64,000 nt of DNA from assembly GCA_029582155.1 (NCBI GenBank), contig CM055909.1, positions 21,659,347-21,723,346 on the forward strand, read 5' to 3'. Source of the stretch: Panopea generosa (taxonomy: Eukaryota > Mollusca > Bivalvia > Adapedonta > Hiatellidae). Below the pieces are notes generated by a model, which worked only from the letters and a program-made list of their open reading frames with translations, searched no databases and had not been told where the DNA came from. Every line of letters begins with the position of its first letter. Position 1 is the first letter of the stretch. Shown here one piece after another: positions 1-12,120 of the stretch. A program made the translations under genes and the position numbers.

Positions 1-869
1 GTTGTGCACGTCATTTAAGTTCGTATATTGTTAAACCGACCATCAAAATGTCGATGCTTCTTTGTTTACGCGAGAAACGTTAAAGTAGTCCGGCTCCAGG
101 GTTTTATCGAAAAACAAAAGTCTTTAAAAAAATTGACGTTTTCCAATGAAAATGGTTGCTCAAACTTACGAATCTCTGTATCAATTTAACTAGTTCAATT
201 TCTCATAACAGTATAATGCCCTTATTGTTAAGGAAATGATATCCTCACTGACATGAAATCCATCTTGCTGGAAGGCAAGACTATGATTAGAAACAATATG
301 CTCTTGGTATATAAGACCAATATTTTCATAGATAAAACAGAGCACAGAATGTGAAAATAAATTCACAATCCGCCAACAAATAGATAACATTCGTTTCCAC
401 CCATCTTTTATATTTACAAGGTATATGTGTATTTTATTTTTCACAAAGCAACACGCAATGATGCAAGATTAGTTTTACATTCATCTTTCTCAATGTCAAA
501 ATTTATACTTATTAACAACAATTTCGTGTCATTTTAAGGGTGAATGATGACAAACATCTTTATAAAATGAATTTATATATTACTTAGGATTTTCCAAGCT
601 CTAGTGTTTGACTGTCCACCGTGAATATTGATGTCGTCTGGAAGGAAGTTGTCTGCAAAGGGACATTGTAATCTTGTGGGGACACTAATTGACTAGAACT
701 CGTTATTAACTGAAAATTTACGATAATAACTGCCGCAACACTTGTCAATATATATATGTACCAAACAAGATCATGACTGGTTTAGAATAGGTCTAGCATA
801 ATCTGTAGTTCCAAACAGATTTCTAAAGCCTCTTTTTGTGACACTGTTGGTTAATTTTTTATATATATA

Positions 870-3800
870 GTGATATCTCGTTGTCTAAAGACTAAGTACC
901 CTGGCATAATTCGATCGAGATATTTCCGGCTTCCGATACAGGGATACATAAGTGATATATCAGTACGCCATGATATGTCGTTGTGTCAAAGACTAAGTAC
1001 TTTGGTATAATTCAAGCGTGATATTTCCTGGTCCCGATACACAGATACATGAGTGATATATCAGTTCGCCCTGATATCTGGTTGTCTTCAATCTAAGTAC
1101 TTTCGTATAATTCAAGCGTGATATTTCCGGCTTCCGGTACATGGATTCATAAGTGATATATCAGTACGCCCTGATATCTCGTTGTCTTAAGACTAAGTAC
1201 TTTAGTATAATTCAAACGTGATATTTCTGGCTTCCGATACACGGATACATGAGTGATATATAAGTATGCCATGATATCTCGTTGTCTTAAGACTAAGTAC
1301 ATTGGTATAATTCGAGCGTGATAGTTCCGGCTTCTGATACACAGATACATGAGTGATATATCAGTACGCCCTGATATCTCGTTGTCTTAAGACTAAGAAC
1401 TTTAGTATAATTTAAGCGTGATATTTCTGGCTTCCGATACACGGATACATGGGTGATATATCAGTACGTCCTTATATATCTTTGTCTTTAAGACTAAGTA
1501 CTTTAGTATAATTCGAGCGTGATATATTTGGCTTCAGATACACATATACATGAGTGATATATCAGTACATCCTGATATATCGTTGTTTTAAGTCTAAGTA
1601 CTTTAGTATAATTCAAGCGTAATATTTCCGGCTTCAGATACACAGATACATGAGTGATATATCAGTACATCGTGAAATCTCGTTGTTTTAAAACTAAGTA
1701 CTTTTTTATAATTCAAGCATGATATTTCCGGCTTCCGATACACAGATACATGATTGATAGATCAGTATATCCTGATATCTCGATGTCTTAAGACTAAGAA
1801 CTTTAGTATAATTCAAACGTGATATTTCTGGCTTCCGATACACGGATACATGAGTGATATATAAGTATGCCATGATATCTCGTTGTCTTAAGACTAAGTA
1901 CATTGGTATAATTCGAGCGTGATAGTTCCGGCTTCTGATACACAGATACATGAGTGATATATCAGTACGCCCTGATATCTCGTTGTCTTAAGACTAAGAA
2001 CTTTAGTATAATTTAAGCGTGATATTTCTGGCTTCCGATACACAGATACATGGGTGATATATCAGTACGCCCTTATATATCTTTGTCTTAAGACTAAGTA
2101 CTTTAGTATAATTCGAGCGTGATATATTTGGCTTCAGATACACATATACATGAGTGATATATCAGTACATCCTGATATATCGTTGTTTTAAGTCTAAGTA
2201 CTTTAGTATAACTCAAGCGTAATATTTCCGGCTTCAGATACACAGATACATGAGTGATATATCAGTACATCGTGAAATCTCGTTGTTTTAAAACTAAGTA
2301 CTTTTTTATAATTCAAGCATGATATTTCCGGCTTCCGATACACAGATACATGATTGATAGATCAGTATATCCTGATATCTCGATGTCTTGAAACTAAGTA
2401 CTTTGGTATAATTCGAACATGATATTTCCGGATCCTGATACACAGATACATGAGTGATATATCAGTACGCCCTGATATCTCGTTGTCTTAAGACTAAGAA
2501 CTTTGGCATAATTCGAGCTTAATATTTCCGGCTTCCGATACATAGATATTTGAGTGATATATCAATAAGCACTGATACCTCGTTGACTTAAGTCTAAGTA
2601 CTTTGGTATAATTCAAGCGTGATATTTTCGACTTCCGATACATGGATACATGAGTGATATATCAGTACGCCCTGATAACTCGTTGTCTTAAGTCTAAGTA
2701 ATTTGGTATAATTCGAGGGTGATATTTTCGGCTTCAGATACACAGATACATGAATGATATATCAGTACACCCTGATATATCGCTCTCTTAAGTCTCAGTA
2801 CTTTGGTATAATTCAAGCTTGATATTTCCGGCTTGAGATACACGGATACATGAGTGATATATCAGTACGCCCTGACATCTCGTAGTCTTAAGTCCAAGTA
2901 ATTTGGTATAATTTGAGGGTTATATTTTCGACTTCCGATACACAGATACATGAGTGTATATCAGTACGCCCTGATATCTCGTTGTCTTAAGTCTAAGTAA
3001 TTTGGTATAATTCGAGCGTGATATTTTCGACTTCCGATACACAGATACATAAGTGATATATCAGTACGGCCTGATATCTCGTTGTCTTATGTCTAAGTAA
3101 TTTGGTATAATTCGAAGGTGGCATTTTCGGCTTCAGATACACAGATACATGAGTGATATATCAGTACGCCCTGATATCTCGTTGTCTTAATTCAAAGTAA
3201 TTTGGTATAATTTTAGGTGATATTTGCGGATTCAGATACACAGATACATGAGTGAAATATCAGTACGCCCTGATATCTCGTTGTCTTAAGTCTAAGTAAT
3301 TTGGTATAATTTTAAGGTGATATTTTCGGCTTCAGATACACAGATACATGAGTGATATATCATGACGCCCTGATATCTCGTTGTCTTATGTCTACTTAAT
3401 TTGGTATAATTTAAGGTTAATATTTTCGACTTCCGATACACAGATACATGAGTGATATATCAGTACGCCCTGATATCTCGTTGTCTTAAGTCTATGTAAT
3501 ATGGTATAATTTGAGCGTGATATTTCCGGCTTCAGATACACAGATATTTGAGTGATATATCATTACGCCCTGATATCTGGTTGTCTTAAGTCTAAGTAAT
3601 TTGGTATAATTCGAAGGTGACATTTTCGGCTTCAGATACACAGATACATGAGTGATATATCAGTACTCCCTGATATCTCGTTGTCTTAAGTCTAAGTAAT
3701 TTGGTATAATTTAAGGGTGATATTTTCGGCTTCAGATATACAGATACATGAGTGATATATCATTACGCCCTGATATCTCGTTGTCTTAAGTCTAAGTAAT

Positions 3801-4361
3801 TTGGTATAATTCGAAGGTGATATTTTCGGCTTCAGATACACAGATACATGAGTGATATATCAGTACGCCCTGATAACTCGTTGTCTTAAGACTAAGTAAT
3901 TTGGTATAATTCGAGCGTGATGTTTTCGGGTTCATATACACAAATACATGAGTGATGTATCAATACGCCTTGATATCTCGTTGTCTTATGTCTACGTAAT
4001 TGTTATAATTTTAGGGTGATATTTTCGACTTCCGATACGCAGATACATAAGTGATATATCAGTACGGCCTGATATCTCGTTGTCTTAAGTCTAAGTACTT
4101 TGGTATAATCCAAGCTAGATATTTTCGGCTTGAGATACACGGATACATGAGTGATACATCAGTACGCCCTGATTTCTCGTTGTCTTAAGTCTAAATAATT
4201 TGGTATAATTTGAGGGTGATATTTTCGACTTCTGATACACAGATACATGAGTGATATATCAGTACGGACTTGTATCTCGTTGTCTTAAGTCTTAGTACTT
4301 TGGTATAATTCAAACTTGATATTTTCCGGCTTGAGATACACGGATACATGAGTGGTATATC
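870..4361 (+). repeat. 100-bp satellite array, block A (about 35 units)
   Basis: This is a head-to-tail tandem repeat with a period close to 100 bp. The recurring phrases CTGATATCTCGTTGTCTTAA, GGTATAATTC, TTCCGGCTTCCGATACAC and GATACATGAGTGATATATCA come back every 99-101 bases. Every well-kept unit holds the dyad ATATCAG-N6-CTGATAT, and many hold the perfect palindrome GTCTTAAGAC. Short open frames inside the array are by-products of the repeat and are not annotated as genes. The same satellite occurs in B and, inverted, in C. Confidence 0.96.
1199..2399 (+). repeat. Six-unit higher-order duplication within the 100-bp satellite
   Basis: The six units from about 1,199 to 1,799 are repeated almost base for base from about 1,800 to 2,399, an offset of about 601 bp. 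Unit-specific variants recur in order: CATTGGTATAATTCGAG, then ATATATTTGGCTTCAG, then ACATCGTGAAATCTC, then TGATTGATAGATCAG. Only a handful of differences were seen, including one extra T near 1,487. This is far closer than neighbouring units are to each other and points to a recent block duplication. Confidence 0.88.
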
Positions 4362-4432
4362 GTAATTATTTTGGAAAATGCAACCAAACACACATGTTCC
4401 GACTATGTGTAAATTTCCATCAATGTTAGTGT

Positions 4433-4531
4433 CAAACACGGCCAATGTCAAAAAGAAGTCTATACACGCAACACACGCAACAACACGCAACACACGCAAC
4501 ACAGGGATTAGAGGGGAATTACTTGGAAATG
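4433..4531 (+). repeat. Single 81-bp minisatellite unit with internal 9-bp expansion (block A)
   Basis: This is the block A counterpart of the long 81-bp array in B. It starts CAAACACGGCCAAT and ends ATTACTTGGAAATG, as one B unit does. Within it ACACGCAAC is repeated about four times (4,464-4,500), whereas a B unit has it once. The sequence on both sides matches the flanks of the B and C arrays, so this is the unexpanded locus. Confidence 0.82.
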
Positions 4532-4884
4532 ATAAAAAGTGACAATGATACAGGAGAAACCATATAATTCCATATAATTTTAAGTAAACAGATAATATTT
4601 ACCGTATGATATGGATACATACTTTCGTGCTAAATATGCTGCGTTTAAATATCTCTTGAGTATATAGCATGGAATTAGTTTGAAATAAATAACTTTTATT
4701 AAATATTTAATGGTAATGATGGTATTTCAAAAAATGTTAAAATGTTTTGTAACGCTCGATTTACAAAGGTGTCTTTAATCTTTATTGGGTGCCTGTGAAC
4801 TACAGTTTAGGAAATAAATATGAACTTATATGAATATCGACTTTATTTTCACAATCTCGAGGTGTGTTTTTTTTTAGTAAATGG

Positions 4885-4960
4885 GCACAAACCTACAACC
4901 TTAGATGTTAGAGGGAATTGATCCTGATGGAGCGCCTTAGACCAATCGGTCACCACTAAT
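4885..4960 (-). repeat. tRNA-Leu-derived SINE fragment (head only)
   Basis: The reverse complement shows a degraded tRNA-Leu-like head (GACCGATTGGTCTAAGGCGC) and a B-box-like region, but no clear SINE tail. It belongs to the same family as the better copies at 7,107 and 43,424. In B the corresponding position holds mainly the tail part, at 36,578-36,710. Confidence 0.55.
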
Positions 4961-6164
4961 TCTGTGTGATAAATATTTTTCTGAAGTTGTAATCAATGTC
5001 AAGCGGCTAGTAGACGTATTGGCTAACTTTTCCCTCTACGCTGCAGTATATTTATCAAGTCAAATGAATTTCGGTATAATTAAATGTGCAGCTTTTCCGA
5101 TTTGCGTCACAGTAAAGTTTTTAATGGTGGATATGGGCAGCTAAATCAGAATGGATACTCTCTGTGATCTCAAATGAGGGTATTTGGATTTACAAAATCG
5201 TTTTATAGTAATACTGTTTTAGATTTCAATCGTTATATCTTGGACACTGATATGAAGGAGAAAATCAAAGTTGACTGAATGAAAGTTTTTTGCGCTATCT
5301 ACAATGTAAACTTTGATTTATTCGGTCATTATGTCAAATGATTCCTGGTTATAGAACAAATTCTTATATGACGTCTCATTACAAAAGTTGTGCCCCTTTT
5401 TACCACGGTAACATGAAATGTCATATGTAACTTGGTTTAAACTATTTTTAAAATTGTTCATAAGAGCTGTTATTTCTTGCTGCAGATAAGTATAGCAAAG
5501 GCTCATATGGCATATACTGCAATAAAACATCATTGGTGTTAAAAAGGGTTTTAACAGATGGATATTTTTTAAGCACAATAAGACTTCTTTTATAAAGTAA
5601 AGTAAAGGGTGTCCTTGCATAGTCTTTAAAAATGCAAGCCGATAAATCTACTAGTTATTGTTCATTTTTATGTGCGGATACATCACTGCTATGGTAAATA
5701 ATATTTAAACGAAAATTCTATATGGAATTTCTTTTTACCTCGGAAATCATAAACCTTACTGTATATAGAACAAAGACAAAATTTATATGTGCATAAGTTG
5801 CATTGCTCAAATATGAAATGTTCTAGTTAAATATCGTTTTCTAAAAGATACCATCGTCAAAGAATTTATGGCAAAGCCAATCGTAGTTTAAGACGTGATG
5901 GTCCGGTATCTGATACACTAAACCAATTAGAACATTCATCAATTCAGCTAGGGTTTGCATGCTTACATCCAATTTATTTCCTGCCATTGCATAATTGATA
6001 AGATATAAATCTAGATTTGAAATAAAAAGGATGATATATACCAAACCTTTATCGTCCATACTTCGTCATTGTCGTGTTTGTCCTTTTTAATTGCCACAAA
6101 CACAACGAAAAAATGCTATGAAGTGATTTTTTATGATCTTAATTAGCCAATTATTTTACTATAG

Positions 6165-6355
6165 TCTCACAGGTTATATATGACATTTGCCGTTTGATTG
6201 GTGAAGGAAAATCTCAGAATAAATCTGAGCAGAACCAACGTCCTTCAGCAAGTAACTGGCAAACTTTTTTTACATTTCTCAAGTTTTTGGAGCAAGCGGG
6301 ACTCAAACCTACGGCGACCTTAGCAGAGAGGTCAATGATCTTGAGTTGCCATAGA
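6165..6355 (-). repeat. tRNA-Leu-derived SINE, degraded (block A)
   Basis: This copy has the body elements shared by the family: a GGTTATATATGACAT tail side, a region reading CTCAGAAT-AA-TCTGAG-AGAACCA, CAGCAAGTAACTGGCA, and TTTTGGAGCAAGCGGGACTC leading into a worn tRNA head. Counterparts at the same place in B (38,334-38,452) and C (44,268-44,370) show that it predates the triplication. Confidence 0.7.
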
Positions 6356-6782
6356 TAATAAATCATACCATATTAAAGTTTACTAAAATGTGCTAAAATG
6401 TTACTAAAAATTTGATAGTCGGTGTATGTGTGAATGATTATAATGTCATATCTGAGTTAGTAAAATACTATTGCAAATAAAATGATATTATATCAAATGT
6501 GAAGTAGAAAAGACCATGAATACTGTAAATAAGTTAAGTTGTGTTTACGCAAGTAAAATGGTATCATGTTAAAGTAAAGTATAAAAACATTAAGAATAAA
6601 TAGAGTAATTACGGCGTTTTGATATTGTCTGAATCACAATTGTAATGCCATACTGGAAATATTATAGCAAATAAGATGAAATCTTATTAAGGATTAGTCA
6701 AACATATATATATTTTACTTTGCTAATGAAAATAGTAATAACAACTTATACGAACAACTCTCGAAGTCTTCCTAGTTAGAAC

Positions 6783-6905
6783 TAGTACAAAGTATATGCG
6801 GAAAGGTGTCGTGTTCAATGACAACACACATAGCCATGGCGGAGGATTGAACACGCGACCCTCTGGTTATGGTGACGATGCCCCACCACTGGAATGTGCG
6901 CTTCA
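6783..6905 (-). repeat. tRNA-like SINE fragment with GCGGAAA core (block A)
   Basis: On the minus strand a tRNA-like head with a B box (GTGTTCAATCCTCCGCC) is followed by a core reading TGTGTTGTCATTGAACACGA and TTTCCGCATATACTTTGTAC. Equivalent copies lie at the homologous sites in B (38,577-38,690) and C (43,880-44,025). The 123-bp open frames here are incidental. Confidence 0.65.
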
Positions 6906-7106
6906 CTCCAACCATACTTTTGAGAAGAGTAGTGTAATTGAATATGCAACCATATATGGTATATGGCTGCTTTTGACAAATATCGCTGAATTGTCTCTGA
7001 TATTGCATTTGAAAGCAATAGCAGTTCATATACAAATCAGCATGTAACTTAATTTCCAACAATTATTGTGCAAATAAGATATTGAACATCTTTCCAATAT
7101 GCATTT

Positions 7107-7320
7107 TAATTGGGTTTAACGCCATTTTCAACTCGTTTCAGGTTATACCCAATTTAACTGGTGGAGGAAGACCTCATAATGAATCTGTGTAGAACCACTG
7201 TCTTTCTGTTAGTAATTGGCAGACGTTCTCATATTATGTTTTTGGAGCAAGCTAGATTCGAATCTACAACATTAGAAGTGAGAGGCTACGCCTTAGACCA
7301 CTCGGTCACAAAGAGCCCAT
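7107..7320 (-). repeat. tRNA-Leu-derived SINE, near full length (block A)
   Basis: Read on the minus strand it has a class II tRNA-Leu-like head (GACCGAGTGGTCTAAGGCG), a long variable-arm region, a B box (GATTCGAATCT) and a body with GTCTTCCTCCACCAG. The 3' end is GTTGAAAATGGCGTTAAACC. Copies at homologous positions in B (38,882-39,110) and C (43,424-43,655) mean that it inserted before the blocks duplicated. Confidence 0.85.
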
Positions 7321-7439
7321 TCTGTATTGGTTTGTTTTGCCCAACCAATATCCTTATTCCCAACCGCAAATTTTCTCAACAAAGTTTGCTTGATGTATTG
7401 TGTTTTCATTTTCTCTATGAATTATGATCAGTATTAAGA

Positions 7440-7700
7440 CTGCATATACTATAAAATTATATAGAAGTCTTGCTCCAAGGTTTGGTTCGCAAACATAAAG
7501 ATTTGATATGTCGTCTGGGGAGAACAAAGTCTATTAACGACCATTATTTCTCATGTCGTTATTGACCCGAACTTAATCTTACGTGAAAGTAATTGACCAG
7601 AAAATAGACATTGGGTGAATACGTCTATAAGCCTTATAAATAAATATGTTCGAATTAAGACCATTAATGGATACGTATAGGATAGGTATAATCAAATTCA
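7440..7700 (+). repeat. GTCGTCTGGGG dispersed module (block A copy)
   Basis: This is a member of an unnamed dispersed repeat: CCAAGGTTTGGTTCG, then ATATGTCGTCTGGGGAGAAC, then a stretch with TTGACC and AAGTAATTGACCAG, then CATTAATGG. Related modules lie at about 560-730, 26,985-27,200, 29,180-29,470, 32,815-32,965 and 39,245-39,510 on this strand. On the other strand they lie at 42,650-42,850, 48,395-48,560, 50,915-51,180 and 53,630-53,890. Confidence 0.65.
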
Positions 7701-8778
7701 AATCAGGTTTTCTCAACGGTTTCTAAACTTCTATTTTTTTGATACTGATAGATAAAATGAATAAGATATTTTTTTTTGTGTTCAGTTTTTCATTGCATTA
7801 TGTCTTGAATTTGTTTTAATGATACAATACAATTAAAGAATACAGTTAAATTTCAAAAAATAAATATCTCAAAATATATTGAAATGCGCTATATAAATAA
7901 TACTGAATATTATTTGTTTTTGGATTTTATCATCAACTACATATTTAGAGAAAAACTATTTACTATCGATGAGTTCAAATGTCCTACTCTGTCTTATATT
8001 TGTATTTATATTCCCTAAAGTATCCAGTTCTGTATTTTCTATAATTGTATTAGTATTGCTATTTTTGTATTTTATTTCAAATGTGTCTGTAATATTGTTA
8101 AATAATAGCACATCTTAAAACTAACTGTGTTGTATGGCTTAAGAAATTATTGTGTTTTTTTCCTACAGGTAATATATAACATAGTTAGCAATAAAATGAA
8201 TATTGCATTAGTATAAATGGTTTCAAACTGGACACATGTTGGGGTTTAGTTGGCTTATTAAATTTGCAAAATGTGGTCTTCTCCAAAAATACAAAATTAA
8301 ATATCCTAAATCTACTTTAATGCTTTAAAATGTACGATTCATTCCAAAGCTTATTGAAAGTTATTATAAACCTAACTACCTAGATTTTTCATTGAAGAGA
8401 CCAAAGTTGTTTTCAATTGTATTATGTATTCATGCACATTAGAACATGGTGCACCGAAGCACCGGAGCATTGAACTCATTTATTGAAAACTGCAAGTTGT
8501 TATTGTGACATATTGGAAAAAGTAATTTGTAGTAAACACGCATGGCTACTAAAATAGAAAAGACGAAATGATTGATTCACAAGCGCATGGTCAATATTGA
8601 GAAAACATTTCATTGAACTCTATAAATGTGGTACTGTTACAAATAATGTTGGTGTTTGTGAATAAAGAGTCGAGTTCCAACAACATTGTCACTAAAACGG
8701 AATGAATATAATACATATACGTTAAATACATTCAGCAGAAGTAACGACGAGGTCATCGCCTTGGAACCGATTGATATT

Positions 8779-9065
8779 GTTGTTGTATGGTATTAAGCGT
8801 TTATTTTTTTACAATATTTCAATCATATTGCAACGGTGTCTACTTAAAACAGTATTCTGAGCGCTGTCACACTGGAGTGACAGACACATGGTATAATACC
8901 CTACCCAGTCACATTATACTGACATAGAGCCGACCATTCATATAACTTAACTCCAATCGCTTAGCACCAAGCGAAGAAGCTTCCAGTACCACGTCTTTGG
9001 TTCGACCCGACCCGGATAGAACCACGAACTTCCAGATGCGAGGCGCATGCTTGATGAGGTTGGAA
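8779..9065 (-). repeat. SINE with tRNA-like head (block A)
   Basis: On the minus strand the head reads GCGCCTCGCATCTGGAAGTT followed by GTGGTTCTATCCGGGTCGGG. A body with GTCAGTATAATGTGACTGGG and CAGTGTGACAGCGCTCAGAA follows, ending in CGCTTAATACCATACAACAA. This is the same family as the plus-strand copy at 27,417-27,735. It sits at the edge of a roughly 2-kb segment (8,783-10,766) that block B lacks. Confidence 0.8.
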
Positions 9066-10766
9066 CCTCTTGAAAAAAATATCCACGTTAGTGTATTCAC
9101 TTATAACTGCGGCAGCATGTACATATTGACATGGATGTAGTGTAAAACACAGATCTTTTATCAGTAAAATATATATCAGAAAAAAACAAGTGATACTACA
9201 CGCAAGTACATTCGAATATTTTGTAAACATCGAAGCAGCAAGAGAAAATAGTACTGGGTACGACAAATGTCATTTGACTGCATGTAGCTTTTATAATAAC
9301 TAATCATAGACTACTTTAGCTAGTGTAGAAGTAGCAATTGCGTTTAGATAGAATGATCTGTTGGAAGAACTATACATGCAAAAGGAAAATGAGATATTAA
9401 ATTGTAATGAATCACAAAACTAATTGTGATTGGTGTAATTTTGAATTGTTTATTTATACGCGATATGTTTAGAGATAGTTTTTGCTATTATGAAAAAGTT
9501 GTATAGAGTGAATTTTGCAGTGTTTGTTTTGATCATTTAACTTTTCCAAACTCGCATCGTATGCACTTTCTAATAAGTGTGTTGTCACAAACACATTGTA
9601 TGAACGCATCCATGATATTTACAGGCACCCTCCAGTAGGCTCATGAGTGCAGTATGGCATTCCTTAGTGTAACAAAAACTCTTAGTATAACATTAAGCCT
9701 TTTGTACGTTTTTTATGATCTACACATTCAAGTGAATAGCACGTGTAATGACCTCTAAATACTTTTCAAGTGTAACTTAATGTGTATAGTGAAAGTATTA
9801 CTACCATGCATGTATATTGGTCATACCTAATACCGCAAGTCTAAAAAGAAATCAACCATGTAAATAATGGCATCAATATTAAACAGTAATAAGGTTACTT
9901 AACTGTGCCGAGTAAGAACAGTTGCCGATACGAAATGCAAACAAATGTCGGCGCTAAAGGAAGTTGGAGCTTTGCACATGTCTTCCCAGATTGTTATTAT
10001 ACGGGCATTCGCGGTAATAGGTATATTGCGGTATTAGGTATACAAGGGATATGTTGTGAATCAAATATTATTTAAATTAATGTAAGACAAGTTACAGATG
10101 TAGTAATACTACGATATATTTTTGTTTACTCGACCATGTGACACAATGTATGTCTTAGACAAACAAAATAGAATTGGGCCTTCCCAGTAACATTCACGAT
10201 TTCGTAACCTTATCATACATTCAACGAAAAGCGAGAGCTGTTAACAAAAACGTTAAAAGGTACGGTTATATCTTATGGATGTACTGAATAGAGCAGTTAA
10301 TAAAACATGTTAATACTATATTGCTATATTGATTTATGCTAAATATTTCATTTACAAAAACAATAACAGTATTTATTGATTTTATAAAATATGTAAAACA
10401 CATAAGAAATATAGAACGGCAAAAACAAAACTTGGACAGCATCACGGAAATTTGGACAAATTTCAACTAAATTAATGACGTCAACGTACGGAATTCAGGG
10501 TGTTGAGTTCTTTATCTCTTTATCCTAACACCCTTCTTTCAAAAACTACACTTTCTTTACATTTTACATAGACCAACATATATTTCATTTTATGCATTAA
10601 AGATATTAATTATTTATACATCACATTGTGTCATTGTTTTATTAAAGATAAGTACATATATTACATGCAAAACAAACAAAAAATTCATAGTTACAAATTT
10701 AAAGATAATTTATAAAGCACTTTCAATATTTGTTATTTCAATATATAATAAAGAGTCTGAATATAC
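8783..10766. other. Roughly 2-kb segment present in block A and absent from B
   Basis: In A the shared sequence ends TTGATATTGTTGTTG near 8,783 and resumes as ATACTTGTTAATATAAAAGT near 10,767. In B (about 40,587-40,605) the two flanks are adjacent. The segment begins with a SINE 3' end. The rest (9,070-10,766) is AT-rich, and I recognised nothing else in it. Confidence 0.7.
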
Positions 10767-10910
10767 TTGTTAATATAAAAGTTGTAAATCTTAGCAAGCC
10801 AGTAAATAATATTCAAACTAATCTTCTTTTATCATGTTATGAACAATGTGTTGCTCTGTACATGAGTATCATGAATACAATTAATAAAATTATGAAAGAC
10901 AAAAAAAAAT

Positions 10911-10932
10911 GGGGGGTGGGGGGGGGGGGTGG
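10911..10932 (+). repeat. G-tract (G6-T-G12-T-G2)
   Basis: This is a near-homopolymeric guanine run following a run of nine A. The homologous B position (about 40,743-40,753) has only an A-run followed by GGG, so the G-run grew in A or was lost in B. The run has G-quadruplex potential. Confidence 0.9.
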
Positions 10933-11428
10933 TATAATGATTTACTAAAAAAATGTTTATATACAGGTTGACAATTAGACAAATCTGGGTTACTATTGTA
11001 AAATGGAGTACATCTAATAAGTAATGTTCCAAATACATATATGCAGTCTAATGTGATCATAATCAAATATATAATTGCCGGAATTACCGGAGTAACACAA
11101 TCTCATTCATTTCTTCTAAACAATTAGCAATGATAAAGTTTATCACTTATTTTTTTATAAAAAAACAACGTCTTACGCTGTGTGCTGTGACACACAACTT
11201 ATCGTTAATGGTTTCTATTACAGATGCAATTAGTTTTCTAATCTTAAGAGCATATTTTGATAAGTGTGGAAAAAATCAATTAGTGATTCATTACTACGAC
11301 GTTATCTTAAATTATTCATTACTAAATTAAATTTCCTGATTAATCAAACAACATTTTTTTAAAAGCATCTCAGATGAGTATCTTACTTGACCTTTAGTTT
11401 AAACATAACATACACGTGCTTCTGCTGT

Positions 11429-11728
11429 GATTGATTGATTGATTGATTGATTGAATATCTAGCGTCATTTTAATGCCATCGAAGGCTATAAGACGATCAG
11501 TTAACCTAACCACTGTTTCCTGGGATTAACCCAATACTCGAGCACACCCCGTCTCCACAAGTAACTGATAACTTTTCCACTTGGATCAGTGGTGGGAGAC
11601 GAATGATAATGAGACACAATGTCGTATTTCAATCATCACGGAGACTGTTGCCGGGCGGGGGATTCCAACTCACGACCCCTGGATTGATAGTCAGACGCGT
11701 AACCGACTGAGCTAATCGGGCTCTGCTA
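11429..11728 (-). mobile_element. SINE with (GATT)n tail and 14-bp target-site duplication
   Basis: On the minus strand this is a tRNA-like head (GATTAGCTCAGTCGGTTACG), then a B-box region, then a body containing AGTTACTTGTGGAGACGG, ending in a (CAAT)n tail. It is flanked by CTTCTGCTGTGATT (11,419-11,432) and CTTCTGTTGTGATT (11,729-11,742), which is the target duplication with one difference. Block B holds the empty site once (TACTTCTGTT at 41,231-41,240). A second copy of the family lies at 28,520-28,796. Confidence 0.9.
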
Positions 11729-12120
11729 CTTCTGTTGTGATTACATATTTACGCATTGGTGTGTATATGCATAACATATAACTTTTAACGAAAAAGAACA
11801 CCAAAACAGGCTAACTTTCGGCGTTAATATGCAAATGAAGCCTCCCAGATCACGTTATTTGAATGCTTTGCAAATGAGGGACTGTGGTCACGACTTAATT
11901 TTATGTTTCGCAATTGACATAAACTGTGTTTTAAAAAAAAATGTTACACAAAACTTGAAAAATAAAGTCACCTGAGTGACAGAAAAGTATGCGGAACAGT
12001 TACACATACACGTGTACATACTGTTCGCAATTTGTTAAAATTAAGACACCATTTTAAACAATCCAAAGAGAGTAAATTTATTGCAACAAAACAGACACTC
12101 TATATGAAATAAAGGAACTT

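Noticed and set aside
1147-1951. Identical short frames MYLCIRSRNYHARII... in the satellite
   Set aside because: They are repeat units of the 100-bp satellite read in one frame; the identity comes from the 600-bp block duplication.
870-4361. CRISPR-like appearance of the regularly repeated dyad motif
   Set aside because: The whole 100-bp unit is repeated, with no unique spacers between conserved repeats, and the context is eukaryotic.
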